The notes under the pieces: generated by a model
What the model saw: the letters and a program-made list of their open reading frames with translations, nothing else
Databases searched by the model: none
Told to the model about the DNA's origin: nothing
Shown here: positions 1 to 7,431 of the stretch, piece after piece
Numbering within the stretch: the first letter of the stretch is position 1
Layout: each line of letters starts with the position of its first letter
Program-made: the position numbers and the translations under genes
Origin: M55B165 sp964423265
GTDB lineage: Bacteria > Actinomycetota > Humimicrobiia > Humimicrobiales > Humimicrobiaceae
Direction: 5' to 3'
DNA length: 38,435 bases
NCBI GenBank assembly: GCA_964423265.1
Contig: CAYREF010000016.1
Coordinates: 1 to 38,435 of the forward strand

Positions 1-4
1 TCAT
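1..4 (-). other. Possible start codon of the next gene (perhaps frr), cut by the window edge
   Basis: On the minus strand an ATG lies at 4-2, a few bases after the pyrH stop. The purine-rich AAAGGAT at the end of pyrH could serve as its ribosome-binding site. In many bacteria pyrH is followed by frr (ribosome recycling factor), so frr is the expected neighbour, but only four bases are visible and the identity is inferred from synteny. Confidence 0.3.
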
Positions 5-8
5 TTGC

Positions 9-728
9 CTATCCTTTCATTACTATAGTGCCAATTTTTTTTCCAGTTATAACACCCTTTATATTTCCCGGTTTGGTAATATCAAATACTACTATTGGCA
101 AGTTATTTTCCATGCATAAAGATGTTGCAGTAGAATCCATAACCCTTAAATTGCCTTTGAGGACATCTAGATAAGTTAAAGTGTCATATTTTTTTGCATC
201 CTTGTTTTTTATGGGATCCTTATCATAGACCCCATCAACTTTCGTAGCCTTAAAAATTATCTCTGCATCAATTTCTAAAGCCCTCAGTGCTGCCGCGGTA
301 TCAGTAGTAAAGTAAGGATTTCCAGTACCACCAGCAAATATAACGACTCTTTTCTTTTCCAGGTGGCGGACTGCTTTACGCCTTATAAAAGGTTCAGCTA
401 CTTCTTGCATAGAAATAGAAGTCTGCGCCCTAGTCCAAATGCCTTTTTTCTCTAAAGCATTCTGCAAACCCAGAGCATTCATTATGGTTGCCAGCATTCC
501 AATATAATCAGCTGTAGTTCTGTCCATACCATTTGCACTTGCGGGCACGCCCCTCCAGAAATTACCACCACCAATAACAATAGCTATCTCAACTCCAAGT
601 TCTACTACCCCTTTTATCTGATTCGCAATACTATCTATAATCTTATTATCTATACCATAAGAAGCCTTGCCCATCAAAGCTTCTCCGCTAATTTTTAATA
701 AGACTCTATTATATTTTGGTTTTGACAT
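9..728 (-). CDS. pyrH: UMP kinase
   Basis: UMP kinase of the amino-acid-kinase fold (239 aa, usual length about 240). It phosphorylates UMP to UDP in the cytoplasm and links de novo pyrimidine synthesis to the nucleotide pool. The N-terminal LLKISGEAL motif (about residues 10-18), the GGGNFWRG phosphate/nucleotide loop near residue 53, the GGTGNPYFTTD segment near residue 133 and the DGVYDKDP motif near residue 165 are all present. It is last in the rpsB-tsf-pyrH group, 16 bases after tsf. The ATG has no clear Shine-Dalgarno sequence; the 16-base gap is AT-rich and contains TATATT (739-734), so a weak internal promoter or coupling to tsf is possible. Confidence 0.97.
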   Translation of the reverse strand: MSKPKYNRVLLKISGEALMGKASYGIDNKIIDSIANQIKGVVELGVEIAIVIGGGNFWRGVPASANGMDRTTADYIGMLATIMNALGLQNALEKKGIWTRAQTSISMQEVAEPFIRRKAVRHLEKKRVVIFAGGTGNPYFTTDTAAALRALEIDAEIIFKATKVDGVYDKDPIKNKDAKKYDTLTYLDVLKGNLRVMDSTATSLCMENNLPIVVFDITKPGNIKGVITGKKIGTIVMKG

Positions 729-744
729 TATTTAATATAATTAG

Positions 745-1338
745 TTATTCGCCTAGAACATATCTGGTAAATCTTCTTATATTAATGTTTTCACCAATCT
801 TGGCAATATGCTGCTTTACCAGTTCGCCAACATTTATATCATTATCCTTTACAAAGGGTTGCTCCAGCAAGCAATACTCTTCATAATATTTTTTCATTTT
901 ACCTTCAGCAATTTTGTCAACTATTTTTTCTGGCTTTCCCTCATTTAAAGCCTGTTTTACATATATGTCTTTTTCTTTTTCTATTACCTCATCCGGTACT
1001 TCATCCTTAGAAACATATAAGGGTGCTGAGGCGGCAATGTGCAAGCAAAGATCATGCACAAATTTCTGAAAAAGCTCATTTTTCGCCACAAAATCTGTCT
1101 CACAGTTTACTTCCAGCAGTACGCCTACTTTTGCGCCCAAATGTATATAGCTATCTATTATTCCTTCCTTGGTAGCCCTGGCTGCTTTCTTGGAAGCCTT
1201 TGCTAAACCTTTTTCTTTTAGGTATTTTTCTGCTTTTTCCATATCTCCATTGGTTTCAACCAAGGCTTTTTTGCAGTCCATCATGCCTACACCAGATTTT
1301 TCCCTTAATTCCTTTACTTGGTCTGCTTTAATTTTCAT
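745..1338 (-). CDS. tsf: Elongation factor Ts (short form)
   Basis: EF-Ts is the guanine-nucleotide exchange factor for EF-Tu in translation elongation. The N-terminal UBA-like part (residues 1-45, with LREKSGVGMMDCKKAL) is followed by the TDFVAKN motif at 81-87 that inserts into EF-Tu. At 197 aa it is one of the shorter EF-Ts versions; many are 270-300 aa because the core domain is duplicated, and here only one core subdomain with a short C-terminus (ending in RRFTRYVLGE) is present. A GGGAGGT ribosome-binding site precedes the ATG. It lies 23 bases after rpsB, the usual pairing, and is probably cotranscribed with it. Confidence 0.96.
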   Translation of the reverse strand: MKIKADQVKELREKSGVGMMDCKKALVETNGDMEKAEKYLKEKGLAKASKKAARATKEGIIDSYIHLGAKVGVLLEVNCETDFVAKNELFQKFVHDLCLHIAASAPLYVSKDEVPDEVIEKEKDIYVKQALNEGKPEKIVDKIAEGKMKKYYEEYCLLEQPFVKDNDINVGELVKQHIAKIGENINIRRFTRYVLGE

Positions 1339-1361
1339 TATTTTAAATTACCTCCCTATAA

Positions 1362-2150
1362 CTAAACCCAAACATTATCTTCAGGTTTGTCTTCTAATTT
1401 ATCTTCAGGTGTTTCTTTTTCTAGCTCCTTTGCCTCTTCGGCTTCAGGACTTTTTTCCAGTTTAACTTTTTCTTCTTTTCCTTTTTTAACAGCTTTACTA
1501 ATTATACTGGTAATAAGGCTGCAAGACCTTATAGCATCATCATTTCCCGGAATTACATAATCAATTTTATCAGGATCACAATTAGTATCTGTTATTGCTA
1601 CAATAGGAATATTTAATTTTATTGCTTCGTTTACTGCTATTGCTTCTTTATTGGGGTCAACAATATATATTACATCCGGTATTTTTTTCATATCCCTTAT
1701 TCCGCCAATATTATAAAGAAGTTTTTCATATTCCCTTTGTATAGCCAGAACTTCTTTCTTTGGAAGTTCCTCAAATACTCCTGATTCTTCCATTCCCTCA
1801 ATTTCTTCTACTCTTCTGATTCTCTTGCTGATAGTTGAAAAATTGGTTAGAGTGCCTCCCAGCCAACGGTTCTTAACATATGGCATTCCACATTCTTTTG
1901 CATAATTTTCTATAGTGTCCTGGGTCTGTTTCTTGGTTCCTACAAATAATACGGTCCCCCCTTCGCTGGCAACCTTCCTTACATAATTGTAAGCCTCAAA
2001 TATCAGCTGCATAGTTTGTTGCAGGTCTATTATATATATACTGTTCTTTGCAGTATATATGTATTTCTTCATCTTCGGGTTCCATTTTCTGGTCTGGTGG
2101 CCAAAATGGACTCCTACCTCCAACAGTTGTTTCATGTTAACAATACTCAA
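1362..2150 (-). CDS. rpsB: 30S ribosomal protein S2
   Basis: Ribosomal protein S2, a late-assembling protein of the 30S head/body junction. The family signature MKQLLEVGVHFGHQTRKWNP is near the N-terminus, followed by IIDLQQT and the PDVIYIVDP and TDTNCDPD segments. I place the start at TTG 2150 (262 aa) rather than the in-frame ATG at 2135, because GGAGGT (2162-2157) sits six bases upstream of the TTG but too far from the ATG, and the residues it adds (SIVN) fit other S2 N-termini. A longer reading frame to 2243 is not supported. The C-terminus carries a roughly 40-residue Glu/Lys-rich tail, probably disordered. First gene of rpsB-tsf-pyrH. Confidence 0.95.
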   Translation of the reverse strand: MSIVNMKQLLEVGVHFGHQTRKWNPKMKKYIYTAKNSIYIIDLQQTMQLIFEAYNYVRKVASEGGTVLFVGTKKQTQDTIENYAKECGMPYVKNRWLGGTLTNFSTISKRIRRVEEIEGMEESGVFEELPKKEVLAIQREYEKLLYNIGGIRDMKKIPDVIYIVDPNKEAIAVNEAIKLNIPIVAITDTNCDPDKIDYVIPGNDDAIRSCSLITSIISKAVKKGKEEKVKLEKSPEAEEAKELEKETPEDKLEDKPEDNVWV

Positions 2151-2900
2151 AATAATACCTCCATTCTTATGGTTATTCCTCCACCGCTTTAACAGTAAAA
2201 AATTAGCACCATAATGCAACAAGCGATGTGTGTAATTTTTCAAAACTCAAGTTTAGCATAAACTATTTTATTGAGCAAACAAAATAAAAGGGCGAAAATT
2301 TGCTGTAAAATAAGGGTTTGTAGACTTTTTATAACTTACTCTATTATTTTCAATGCTTTTTTGCTTAAATTACCTTATTTAGGGCTGGACTTTCAAAATG
2401 AAACTATCTAGTTAAGGTATTTAGATAAACCCCTGTTGAACTTTGCTAGCTACAAACCATTATTAAATTTAAAACATCTATTTTAAGTTCAAACGCCAAT
2501 AAGAAAAACTATTTTTGGATATAAAATTTGTACCTCCACAATCTTTCAAGAGCCCTTTTTCTTCCCTTATTTCAAGCTTTTTCCTATTTTCTTAATTTTT
2601 TCACCCAGTATCTTTGCTTCCTATTCATATAACTTTTTTTCTATTATGTAAAAGGGGTGACTGGATTACTTTAATTTGTAATCACCTCCTCCAAGCATAA
2701 GGTATTCCAAACCCTTTTTTAAGCTGCTCCCTTTCCAGCAAAATATCCTTTATTGGCAAACAAAGCAAGATAGGGTTTCCCACTGCTATTTTGACAATTT
2801 TACATCTTATACAAGCTCTTCTGATATTTTAACTGTTTTCCTTACAATATACTATTTGGTCCATTCTTCTACCAGTACAACTCATCCAAATTAGGACTTT
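2151..2900. other. Gene-poor gap between xerC and rpsB, including the rpsB leader
   Basis: This is the only stretch of more than 300 bases without a convincing gene. Related genomes often have a peptidase or other gene between xerC and rpsB. On the minus strand I see a 48-codon open frame (2828-2682, no good start), two strong orphan Shine-Dalgarno motifs (2692-2681 and 2535-2530), and broken coding-like frames around 2640-2540. A weak promoter candidate for rpsB is TTGTTT (2282-2277), 16 bases, TATGCT (2260-2255). GGTTTGTAG at 2315-2323 is repeated inverted at 2450-2458. The pattern is compatible with a decayed gene plus a long rpsB leader, but no product can be named. Confidence 0.5.
2664..2692 (-). 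promoter_or_regulatory. Orphan Shine-Dalgarno motif within a small hairpin
   Basis: On the minus strand GGAGGAGGTGAT (2692-2681) is an extended match to the anti-Shine-Dalgarno end of 16S rRNA. Its last bases form part of a stem, GATTAC / GTAATC (2669-2664 pairing with 2683-2678, 8-base loop). No ATG, GTG or TTG follows at usual spacing; an ATT at 2675 would open only a 16-residue peptide. It may be a leftover ribosome-binding site of a lost gene or a leader-peptide site; nothing further can be shown. Confidence 0.3.
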
Positions 2901-3806
2901 TCATTTTGCCCTGGGATGATAATTCCTGTAATCTTGCTTTAATTTTCTAATATTAAGATGGGTATAAATCTGGGTAGTAGAGATGTCTTCATGGCCTAAA
3001 AGTTCCTGTATTTCCCTTATTCCTGCTCCCCCTTGCAGCAGGTGGCTTGCAAAACTATGCCTTATGCTGTGGGGAGTTATGTTTTTTTTAATCCCGGCTT
3101 TTTTAAGGTATTTTTTTACTATATCCCTTATACTTCTTGAAGACAGCTTTCCTCCTCTATGGTTTAGGAACAAGTACCTGCTTTCTTTCTTTCCGTTTTT
3201 AAAACTAAGAAAATTGCCCCTTACAGCTAAGTAACTGTCCAGACATTCTATAGACTGACTGTTAAGATATACTGCCCTTTGCTTGTTACCCTTGCCGATA
3301 ACCTTTATTTCCCTGGCAGTAAAATTTATGTCCCCCATTTTTATGTTCTCTACCTCGCTTACCCTGGCTCCGGTAGAATAAATAACCTCTACAATTGCCC
3401 TATCCCTTTTTCCCGTATCATTATCTGGGGTAATGCTATCAAGTAATGCCAATATCTCATCTTTTGAGAGTAGGTTAAAAAACTTTTTATCCTTCTTGGG
3501 CACCATTATATGCTGGCTCAAGCTTTTGTTAATATATCCACTCTCTTCCAGAAATTTAAAAAAATTAAGAAAAGAAGAATATTTTCTTATTAAACTGCTT
3601 TTCGCATAATTAAAATTATCTAAAAACTTAAGGAATTTCCTAAAATCTTCCAGGGAAAGCTTTTTAGTCTCACTTATGTTAAGTCTTTTAAGGTAGTTTA
3701 TTAATTGCAGCACGTCATTTTCATAAGATTGAATTGTATTGAGGGAAAGGTTTTTTTCGTATTTTAAGAAATCAATATATTTTTCCAGGCTCTTTTTTAG
3801 TTTCAT
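2901..3806 (-). CDS. xerC: Tyrosine recombinase XerC/XerD type
   Basis: Site-specific tyrosine recombinase, most likely the chromosome-dimer resolvase acting at dif. It is 301 aa, the usual length for XerC/D. The N-terminal SAM-like core-binding domain covers about residues 1-90 and the catalytic domain about 110-295. The full catalytic set is visible: Arg148 (TGARVSE), Lys172, His246-x-x-Arg249, His272 (LLGHEDI) and the nucleophile Tyr281 (IYTHLN). Its position near dprA and rpsB matches the chromosomal xer gene rather than a phage integrase. XerC versus XerD cannot be decided from sequence alone. There is no clear ribosome-binding site; the start is only 3 bases after the preceding gene, so translational coupling is likely. 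Confidence 0.9.
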   Translation of the reverse strand: MKLKKSLEKYIDFLKYEKNLSLNTIQSYENDVLQLINYLKRLNISETKKLSLEDFRKFLKFLDNFNYAKSSLIRKYSSFLNFFKFLEESGYINKSLSQHIMVPKKDKKFFNLLSKDEILALLDSITPDNDTGKRDRAIVEVIYSTGARVSEVENIKMGDINFTAREIKVIGKGNKQRAVYLNSQSIECLDSYLAVRGNFLSFKNGKKESRYLFLNHRGGKLSSRSIRDIVKKYLKKAGIKKNITPHSIRHSFASHLLQGGAGIREIQELLGHEDISTTQIYTHLNIRKLKQDYRNYHPRAK

Positions 3807-3809
3807 TTT

Positions 3810-4226
3810 TTAAAAATAATCGCTTTCGATATCCTTCATATCTTTTTTTAGGTTTTCCCTTTTTTTTAAGATGCTCTCAAAACTTTCTACCTTATCTTCA
3901 ATTTTACCGTAATCAAAACCGGTATTTAAACTTTCATCAAAATATTTTTTCAAACTCTTTATAAGTCCTATTATCTTATACCGTACCTTATCAGACCTGT
4001 AATCAGTCTTGAGGTTTTCTTTTGAGATATCTTCTATTATGTGGTCCAGCTTATATAAATTTCTGTCAAAAATTTTTTTGGCTCTCCTGGGATTTATCTC
4101 CTTTTTGTTAAGTATAGCCACCTTTATTTTTCTCAAATTTATATTTAACAGGTTGTCAAAACCATAGAGAGCCGCCCCTAAGGGATTTTTTGGCCTCTCC
4201 TTCTTTTTTTTCTTAAATAAGCCCAT
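3810..4226 (-). CDS. Hypothetical Lys-rich helical protein
   Basis: I do not recognise this 138-residue protein. It begins with a basic stretch (KKKKKERPK, residues 5-13), contains a second basic patch (NPRRAKK, about 45-51), and is otherwise predicted by eye to be mainly amphipathic helix with Lys making up about one residue in five. No signal peptide, membrane segment, Cys motif or enzyme signature is visible. An AGAGGAAAGG ribosome-binding site precedes its ATG, the reading frame is clean, and it sits 48 bases after dprA and 3 bases before xerC, so it is probably a real gene cotranscribed with xerC. In other genomes this interval can hold topA, whiG or nothing. A nucleic-acid or membrane-surface binder is conceivable but speculative. 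Confidence 0.7.
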   Translation of the reverse strand: MGLFKKKKKERPKNPLGAALYGFDNLLNINLRKIKVAILNKKEINPRRAKKIFDRNLYKLDHIIEDISKENLKTDYRSDKVRYKIIGLIKSLKKYFDESLNTGFDYGKIEDKVESFESILKKRENLKKDMKDIESDYF

Positions 4227-4274
4227 AACCTTTCCTCTTTCTTAAATACTTTACCTAAATATCATACCATAACT

Positions 4275-5123
4275 TTAACCCTTATTTTTGCATAAATAAT
4301 AAAACTCTTCCAATAGATCATCTGTATTCTCCACTAATTTTGCCCCCTGCTTAATTAATCCATGGCATCCCCGGCTAGCATTGCTGAAAATATTTCCCGG
4401 CACAGCAAATACTTCTCTGTTTTGTTTTAGGGCATAATCCGCTGTAATCAGGGCTCCTCCCCTGGATCCACTTTCGATTATTAAAACCCCCCTGCTCAAC
4501 CCGCTTATTATCCTGTTTCTGTAAGGGAAATGCCATTTTTTCGGCTTTTCAAACGGCAAGTATTCAGAAATTAAGCTGCCATTGGAATTAATAGTCTCAT
4601 AAAGGCCAGCACTGCTTTTGGGATAATGAATATTAATGCCGCAGCCCAGCACTCCTATTGAGCCTCCGTTTTCTTTTAATGCCTCCTGCTGTGAATGATA
4701 GTCAACACCCCGGGCCATCCCGCTAATTACAGTTATTCCCTGCTTGGATAATTGTTTTGCAAAATATTTTGCAGCTTTAATCCCATAGGATGAGCAGTTT
4801 CTGGTGCCTACAATTGCAATATTAAATTTTGAATTTAATATTTTATCACCCTTGTAAAAGAAAATGGGCGGAGGATTGTCAATTTTTTTCAAAGATTCCG
4901 GGTATATATCATCAGATATATTTAAAACCTTAATATCATTTTGCCTTATTTTATCCAGTATTTTTTCTGCTTTTTTAAAATCACAGCTTTCTTTTTTAAA
5001 AGAATTTATGGTTTTTAATATGCATTTTACCCGCCTAAAGGTTTTTATAAAATGATAAGGATTTATTCCCCGTACAAAAATTAAGTGAATTATATTTTTG
5101 TTAATTTCACAGGCATTCAGCAT
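4275..5123 (-). CDS. dprA: DNA-processing protein DprA, without C-terminal winged helix
   Basis: DprA (Smf) binds incoming single-stranded DNA and loads RecA during natural transformation; it is also widespread in bacteria not known to be competent. The Rossmann-like DprA domain is intact: GTRNCSSYG (106-114), SGMARGVD (134-141), GVLGCGINIHYP near 157 and SGSRGGALITADYAL near 215. At 282 aa it ends soon after this domain, so the C-terminal winged-helix (DML1-like) domain of many homologues of about 360 aa is missing. The N-terminal part is a short helical region. No Shine-Dalgarno sequence precedes the ATG, but a good promoter ends six bases upstream, suggesting a leaderless mRNA. No yraN or comM lies between it and rnhB. 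Confidence 0.94.
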   Translation of the reverse strand: MLNACEINKNIIHLIFVRGINPYHFIKTFRRVKCILKTINSFKKESCDFKKAEKILDKIRQNDIKVLNISDDIYPESLKKIDNPPPIFFYKGDKILNSKFNIAIVGTRNCSSYGIKAAKYFAKQLSKQGITVISGMARGVDYHSQQEALKENGGSIGVLGCGINIHYPKSSAGLYETINSNGSLISEYLPFEKPKKWHFPYRNRIISGLSRGVLIIESGSRGGALITADYALKQNREVFAVPGNIFSNASRGCHGLIKQGAKLVENTDDLLEEFYYLCKNKG

Positions 5124-5129
5124 ATACTA

Positions 5130-5158
5130 ATATTAAATAATTTTAAGCAATTAGTCAA
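5130..5158 (-). promoter_or_regulatory. Promoter for dprA, giving a probable leaderless transcript
   Basis: On the minus strand TTGACT (5158-5153) and TAATAT (5135-5130) are separated by exactly 17 bases. Six bases separate the -10 box from the dprA ATG (5123-5121), so the usual transcription start falls on the A of the start codon. dprA has no ribosome-binding site, which fits a leaderless message, a type common in actinobacteria. Confidence 0.55.
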
Positions 5159-5167
5159 ATGCACAAA

Positions 5168-5791
5168 TTAACTTAGAACCCCTGTATAACTTAACCTATG
5201 TATTTTTGAAGGTCCATATTTTTGCAGGGCCAGCAGGTGTCTTTTTGTCCCATACCCCTTATTACATTTAAACCCGTATTCGGGGAAATACTTTCCTAGG
5301 TTTACCATCATTTTGTCTCTTATGACTTTGGCAATAATGGAGGCAGCTGCAATTGATATGCTTATTTGGTCTCCATTGGTTACCGGGATAAGTTCAATTC
5401 CTAAATCAACTTCCAAGAAATCCGACAATATGATATCTGGCTTTCTTTTAAGCTTTGATACCGCTTTTTTAAAGCCCAGGATATTTGCATTATTTACATT
5501 AACCTCATCAATTACTTCCGGGGATATCTCTACTACTGACCAGCAAATACAACTTTTAATAATCTTTTTGTATAGCTCCCTTCTGGTTATTCCGTCTATT
5601 TTCTTGGAATCATCTAGATTTTCTATAATAAATTTTTTTCTGTCCAATATTACTGCCGCAGCAACCAAAGGTCCTGCAAGGGAGCCTCTCCCTACTTCAT
5701 CTACACCCGCAATCAACCTGTATCCATTAGAGTACAGCTCATCTTCATAAGCGCAAAGCTTCAACAGCCTTTTTATTTCTTTGCTTTCCAT
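5168..5791 (-). CDS. rnhB: Ribonuclease HII
   Basis: RNase HII removes ribonucleotides misincorporated in DNA and RNA in RNA-DNA hybrids. At 207 aa it is the usual length. The catalytic acids are visible: Asp31-Glu32 in GVDEVGRGSLAGPL, Asp124 in ILSDFLE and Asp159 in AKVIRDK, with the SIAAASIIAKV helix before the last. The GYGTKRHLLALQKYGPSKIHRLSY segment pattern near the C-terminus is also typical. It lies 13 bases after lepB in the conserved rplS-lepB-rnhB string. No Shine-Dalgarno sequence is seen; a perfect TATAAT lies seven bases upstream of the ATG. Confidence 0.96.
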   Translation of the reverse strand: MESKEIKRLLKLCAYEDELYSNGYRLIAGVDEVGRGSLAGPLVAAAVILDRKKFIIENLDDSKKIDGITRRELYKKIIKSCICWSVVEISPEVIDEVNVNNANILGFKKAVSKLKRKPDIILSDFLEVDLGIELIPVTNGDQISISIAAASIIAKVIRDKMMVNLGKYFPEYGFKCNKGYGTKRHLLALQKYGPSKIHRLSYTGVLS

Positions 5792-5798
5792 GCTTTAA

Positions 5799-5804
5799 AT
5801 TATA
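5799..5804 (-). promoter_or_regulatory. Perfect -10 box just upstream of rnhB
   Basis: TATAAT on the minus strand abuts the lepB stop codon and lies seven bases before the rnhB ATG. Transcription would start at or within two bases of the start codon. The -35 position (about 17 bases upstream) is a poor match, and lepB transcription would also read through, so this is a candidate only. Confidence 0.35.
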
Positions 5805-6329
5805 CTAAATTTTTCCAAACCTTTGAGGAGGCCAGTATATAAAAACTAATTTGCCGAAAACATCTTCTTTTGTAATAGTGCCAAAAAACCTGCTATCCAG
5901 GCTATTTTTACGGTTATCCCCCATTACAAAAATCTCGTTTTTATTCAAAATTATGGTTTGGTTCTGGTAGCTTATGCTATAACCATCCGGCAGGTAATTT
6001 TCCTTATATGGCTGGCCGTTAATATAGATTTCACCTTCCGTAGTTAAGGTAATTTCTTCCCCTTCTAAAGCAATAACCCTTTTTACCAGGTCCTTGTTTT
6101 CATAAGAAGAATGGAAAGCCACTAAATCCCCTCTGTTTATAGGTCCAAGTTTATAGGAAAGCTTATTTACCAACACCTTGTCTCCGACCATTAAAGTAGG
6201 TTCCATAGATGGGGTAGGCACAATAAAAGGTTCAAAAATTAATATCCTGATAGTTAAGGATAGGGAAATGGCTAAGGTAACTATTAGTACATAGGTGATG
6301 AATTCTCTTAAAATACTTTTTTTTGCCAT
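5805..6329 (-). CDS. lepB: Signal peptidase I
   Basis: Type I signal peptidase, a membrane-anchored serine protease that cleaves signal peptides of exported proteins on the outer face of the membrane. It has one N-terminal membrane segment (about residues 11-32), the nucleophile Ser41 in PTPSMEPTL, the general base Lys83 in DLVKRVIA, and the GDNRKNSLDSR box near residue 137. At 174 aa it is the short Gram-positive type with a single anchor. GGAG lies three bases before the ATG, which is close spacing. It follows rplS by 10 bases in the rpsP-to-rnhB string. Confidence 0.96.
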   Translation of the reverse strand: MAKKSILREFITYVLIVTLAISLSLTIRILIFEPFIVPTPSMEPTLMVGDKVLVNKLSYKLGPINRGDLVAFHSSYENKDLVKRVIALEGEEITLTTEGEIYINGQPYKENYLPDGYSISYQNQTIILNKNEIFVMGDNRKNSLDSRFFGTITKEDVFGKLVFIYWPPQRFGKI

Positions 6330-6339
6330 TCACTCCATG

Positions 6340-6681
6340 TTATTTAATCTTTACTTTTGATTTCTTTCCGACTTTATTCCTCAAATAATACAGCTTTGCC
6401 CTTCTCACAATACCTTCGTTTAGTCTTTGGATGGACTGGATAACTGGTGAATTTATTAAAAAGGTTCTCTCAACTCCCACATTATTAAAAGAAATCTTTC
6501 TTACCGTAAAAGACTCATTAATTCCCTTGCCCTGTCTTTTTATAACAATTCCTTCAAAAGACTGGACCCTGCCTTTACTCTCTTCACTGATTCTTATATT
6601 AACCCTTACCTTATCCCCTGGCTTAAATTCCGGGATATCGCTTTTTGCATATTTATTTTCTATCTTATCCAATATATTCAT
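6340..6681 (-). CDS. rplS: 50S ribosomal protein L19
   Basis: Ribosomal protein L19, located at the 30S-50S interface. The 113-residue protein shows the family pattern PGDKVRVNIRISEESKGR, FEGIVIKRQGKGI, SFTVRKISFNNVGVERTF and the C-terminal RRAKLYYLRNKVGKKSKV segment. A GAGGTG ribosome-binding site precedes the ATG. It follows trmD by 53 bases, the usual trmD-rplS order, and is probably cotranscribed from the promoter before rpsP. Confidence 0.97.
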   Translation of the reverse strand: MNILDKIENKYAKSDIPEFKPGDKVRVNIRISEESKGRVQSFEGIVIKRQGKGINESFTVRKISFNNVGVERTFLINSPVIQSIQRLNEGIVRRAKLYYLRNKVGKKSKVKIK

Positions 6682-6734
6682 ATTGCACCTCTAGTTTTGT
6701 TAAATTAAAAATGGACCCAACAAATATAAGAAAT

Positions 6735-7430
6735 TTATCTTTTTTTGTCAAATAAATCAGGGCGTCTCCTTTTGGTTAACTCCTCGGCTTCGCCCTTTCT
6801 CCATTCCTGTATTTTTTTATGGTCTCCGCTTAATAATACTTTTGGCACTTTTAGTCCCCTGTATTCAACTGGCCTGGTATACAGCGGGTAGTCAAGCAAG
6901 TTGTTTTCAAATGATTCAAACAGCAGGGATTCTTCCTTCCCCACCACTCCAGGCATAAGCCTTACCAGCCCATCTATTACCACCAGAGAGGGAATTTCCC
7001 CGCCAGTTAAAATATAATCTCCTATGGATAGCTCTAAATCAATATAAAGGTCTATTGCCCTCTGGTCAATGCCCTCATACCTTCCACAAACCAATATTAA
7101 ATTCTCAAACCCTAAAAAATTTTTAAGCATGGGCTGTTCCAGTTTCACTCCTTTGGGAGTAAGAAGTACTGTAAGCTGCTTATCTTTGCCAATTCTGTTT
7201 TTTTTCTTTATAAAGCTGATAGCTTCCCCCAATGGTTCCGGCATAAACACCATGCCTGGACCTCCTCCGTAAGGCCTGTCATCAACCTTTCTGTGTTTAT
7301 CCTTGGAAAAGTCTCTTAAATTATATATATTTATTTTACATAAATCTTTGTTAAAAGCTTCTTTAATTACGCCGTATTCAAATATATTTCCGTAAAATTC
7401 CGGGAAAATTGTAATAATATCTATAATCAT
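6735..7430 (-). CDS. trmD: tRNA (guanine-37-N1)-methyltransferase
   Basis: TrmD methylates G37 of tRNAs with a G at position 36, preventing +1 frameshifting, using S-adenosylmethionine. It is a trefoil-knot (SPOUT) enzyme of 231 aa. The N-terminal IDIITIFPEF, the DDRPYGGGPGMVF loop near residue 50, the knot segment LVCGRYEGIDQR near 112 and the SIGDYILTGGE region near 134 are all present. The C-terminal domain with RPVEYRGLKVP and LSGDHKKIQEWR is complete. It starts one base after the rimM stop codon, so it is translationally coupled to it. Confidence 0.98.
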   Translation of the reverse strand: MIIDIITIFPEFYGNIFEYGVIKEAFNKDLCKINIYNLRDFSKDKHRKVDDRPYGGGPGMVFMPEPLGEAISFIKKKNRIGKDKQLTVLLTPKGVKLEQPMLKNFLGFENLILVCGRYEGIDQRAIDLYIDLELSIGDYILTGGEIPSLVVIDGLVRLMPGVVGKEESLLFESFENNLLDYPLYTRPVEYRGLKVPKVLLSGDHKKIQEWRKGEAEELTKRRRPDLFDKKR

Positions 7431-7431
7431 T

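Noticed and set aside
2627..2654. TTATGTAAA next to xerC, resembling the XerD half of a dif site
   Set aside because: The partner half 6 bases away does not resemble a XerC arm, so it is not a full dif site; the half-site is likely by chance in AT-rich DNA.
2791..2807. Plus-strand TTGACA followed by TATACA
   Set aside because: The spacing is only 11 bases and no plus-strand gene follows.
2682..2828. 48-codon minus-strand open frame in the xerC-rpsB gap
   Set aside because: No suitable start or ribosome-binding site and no recognisable family; listed within the gap, not as a gene.
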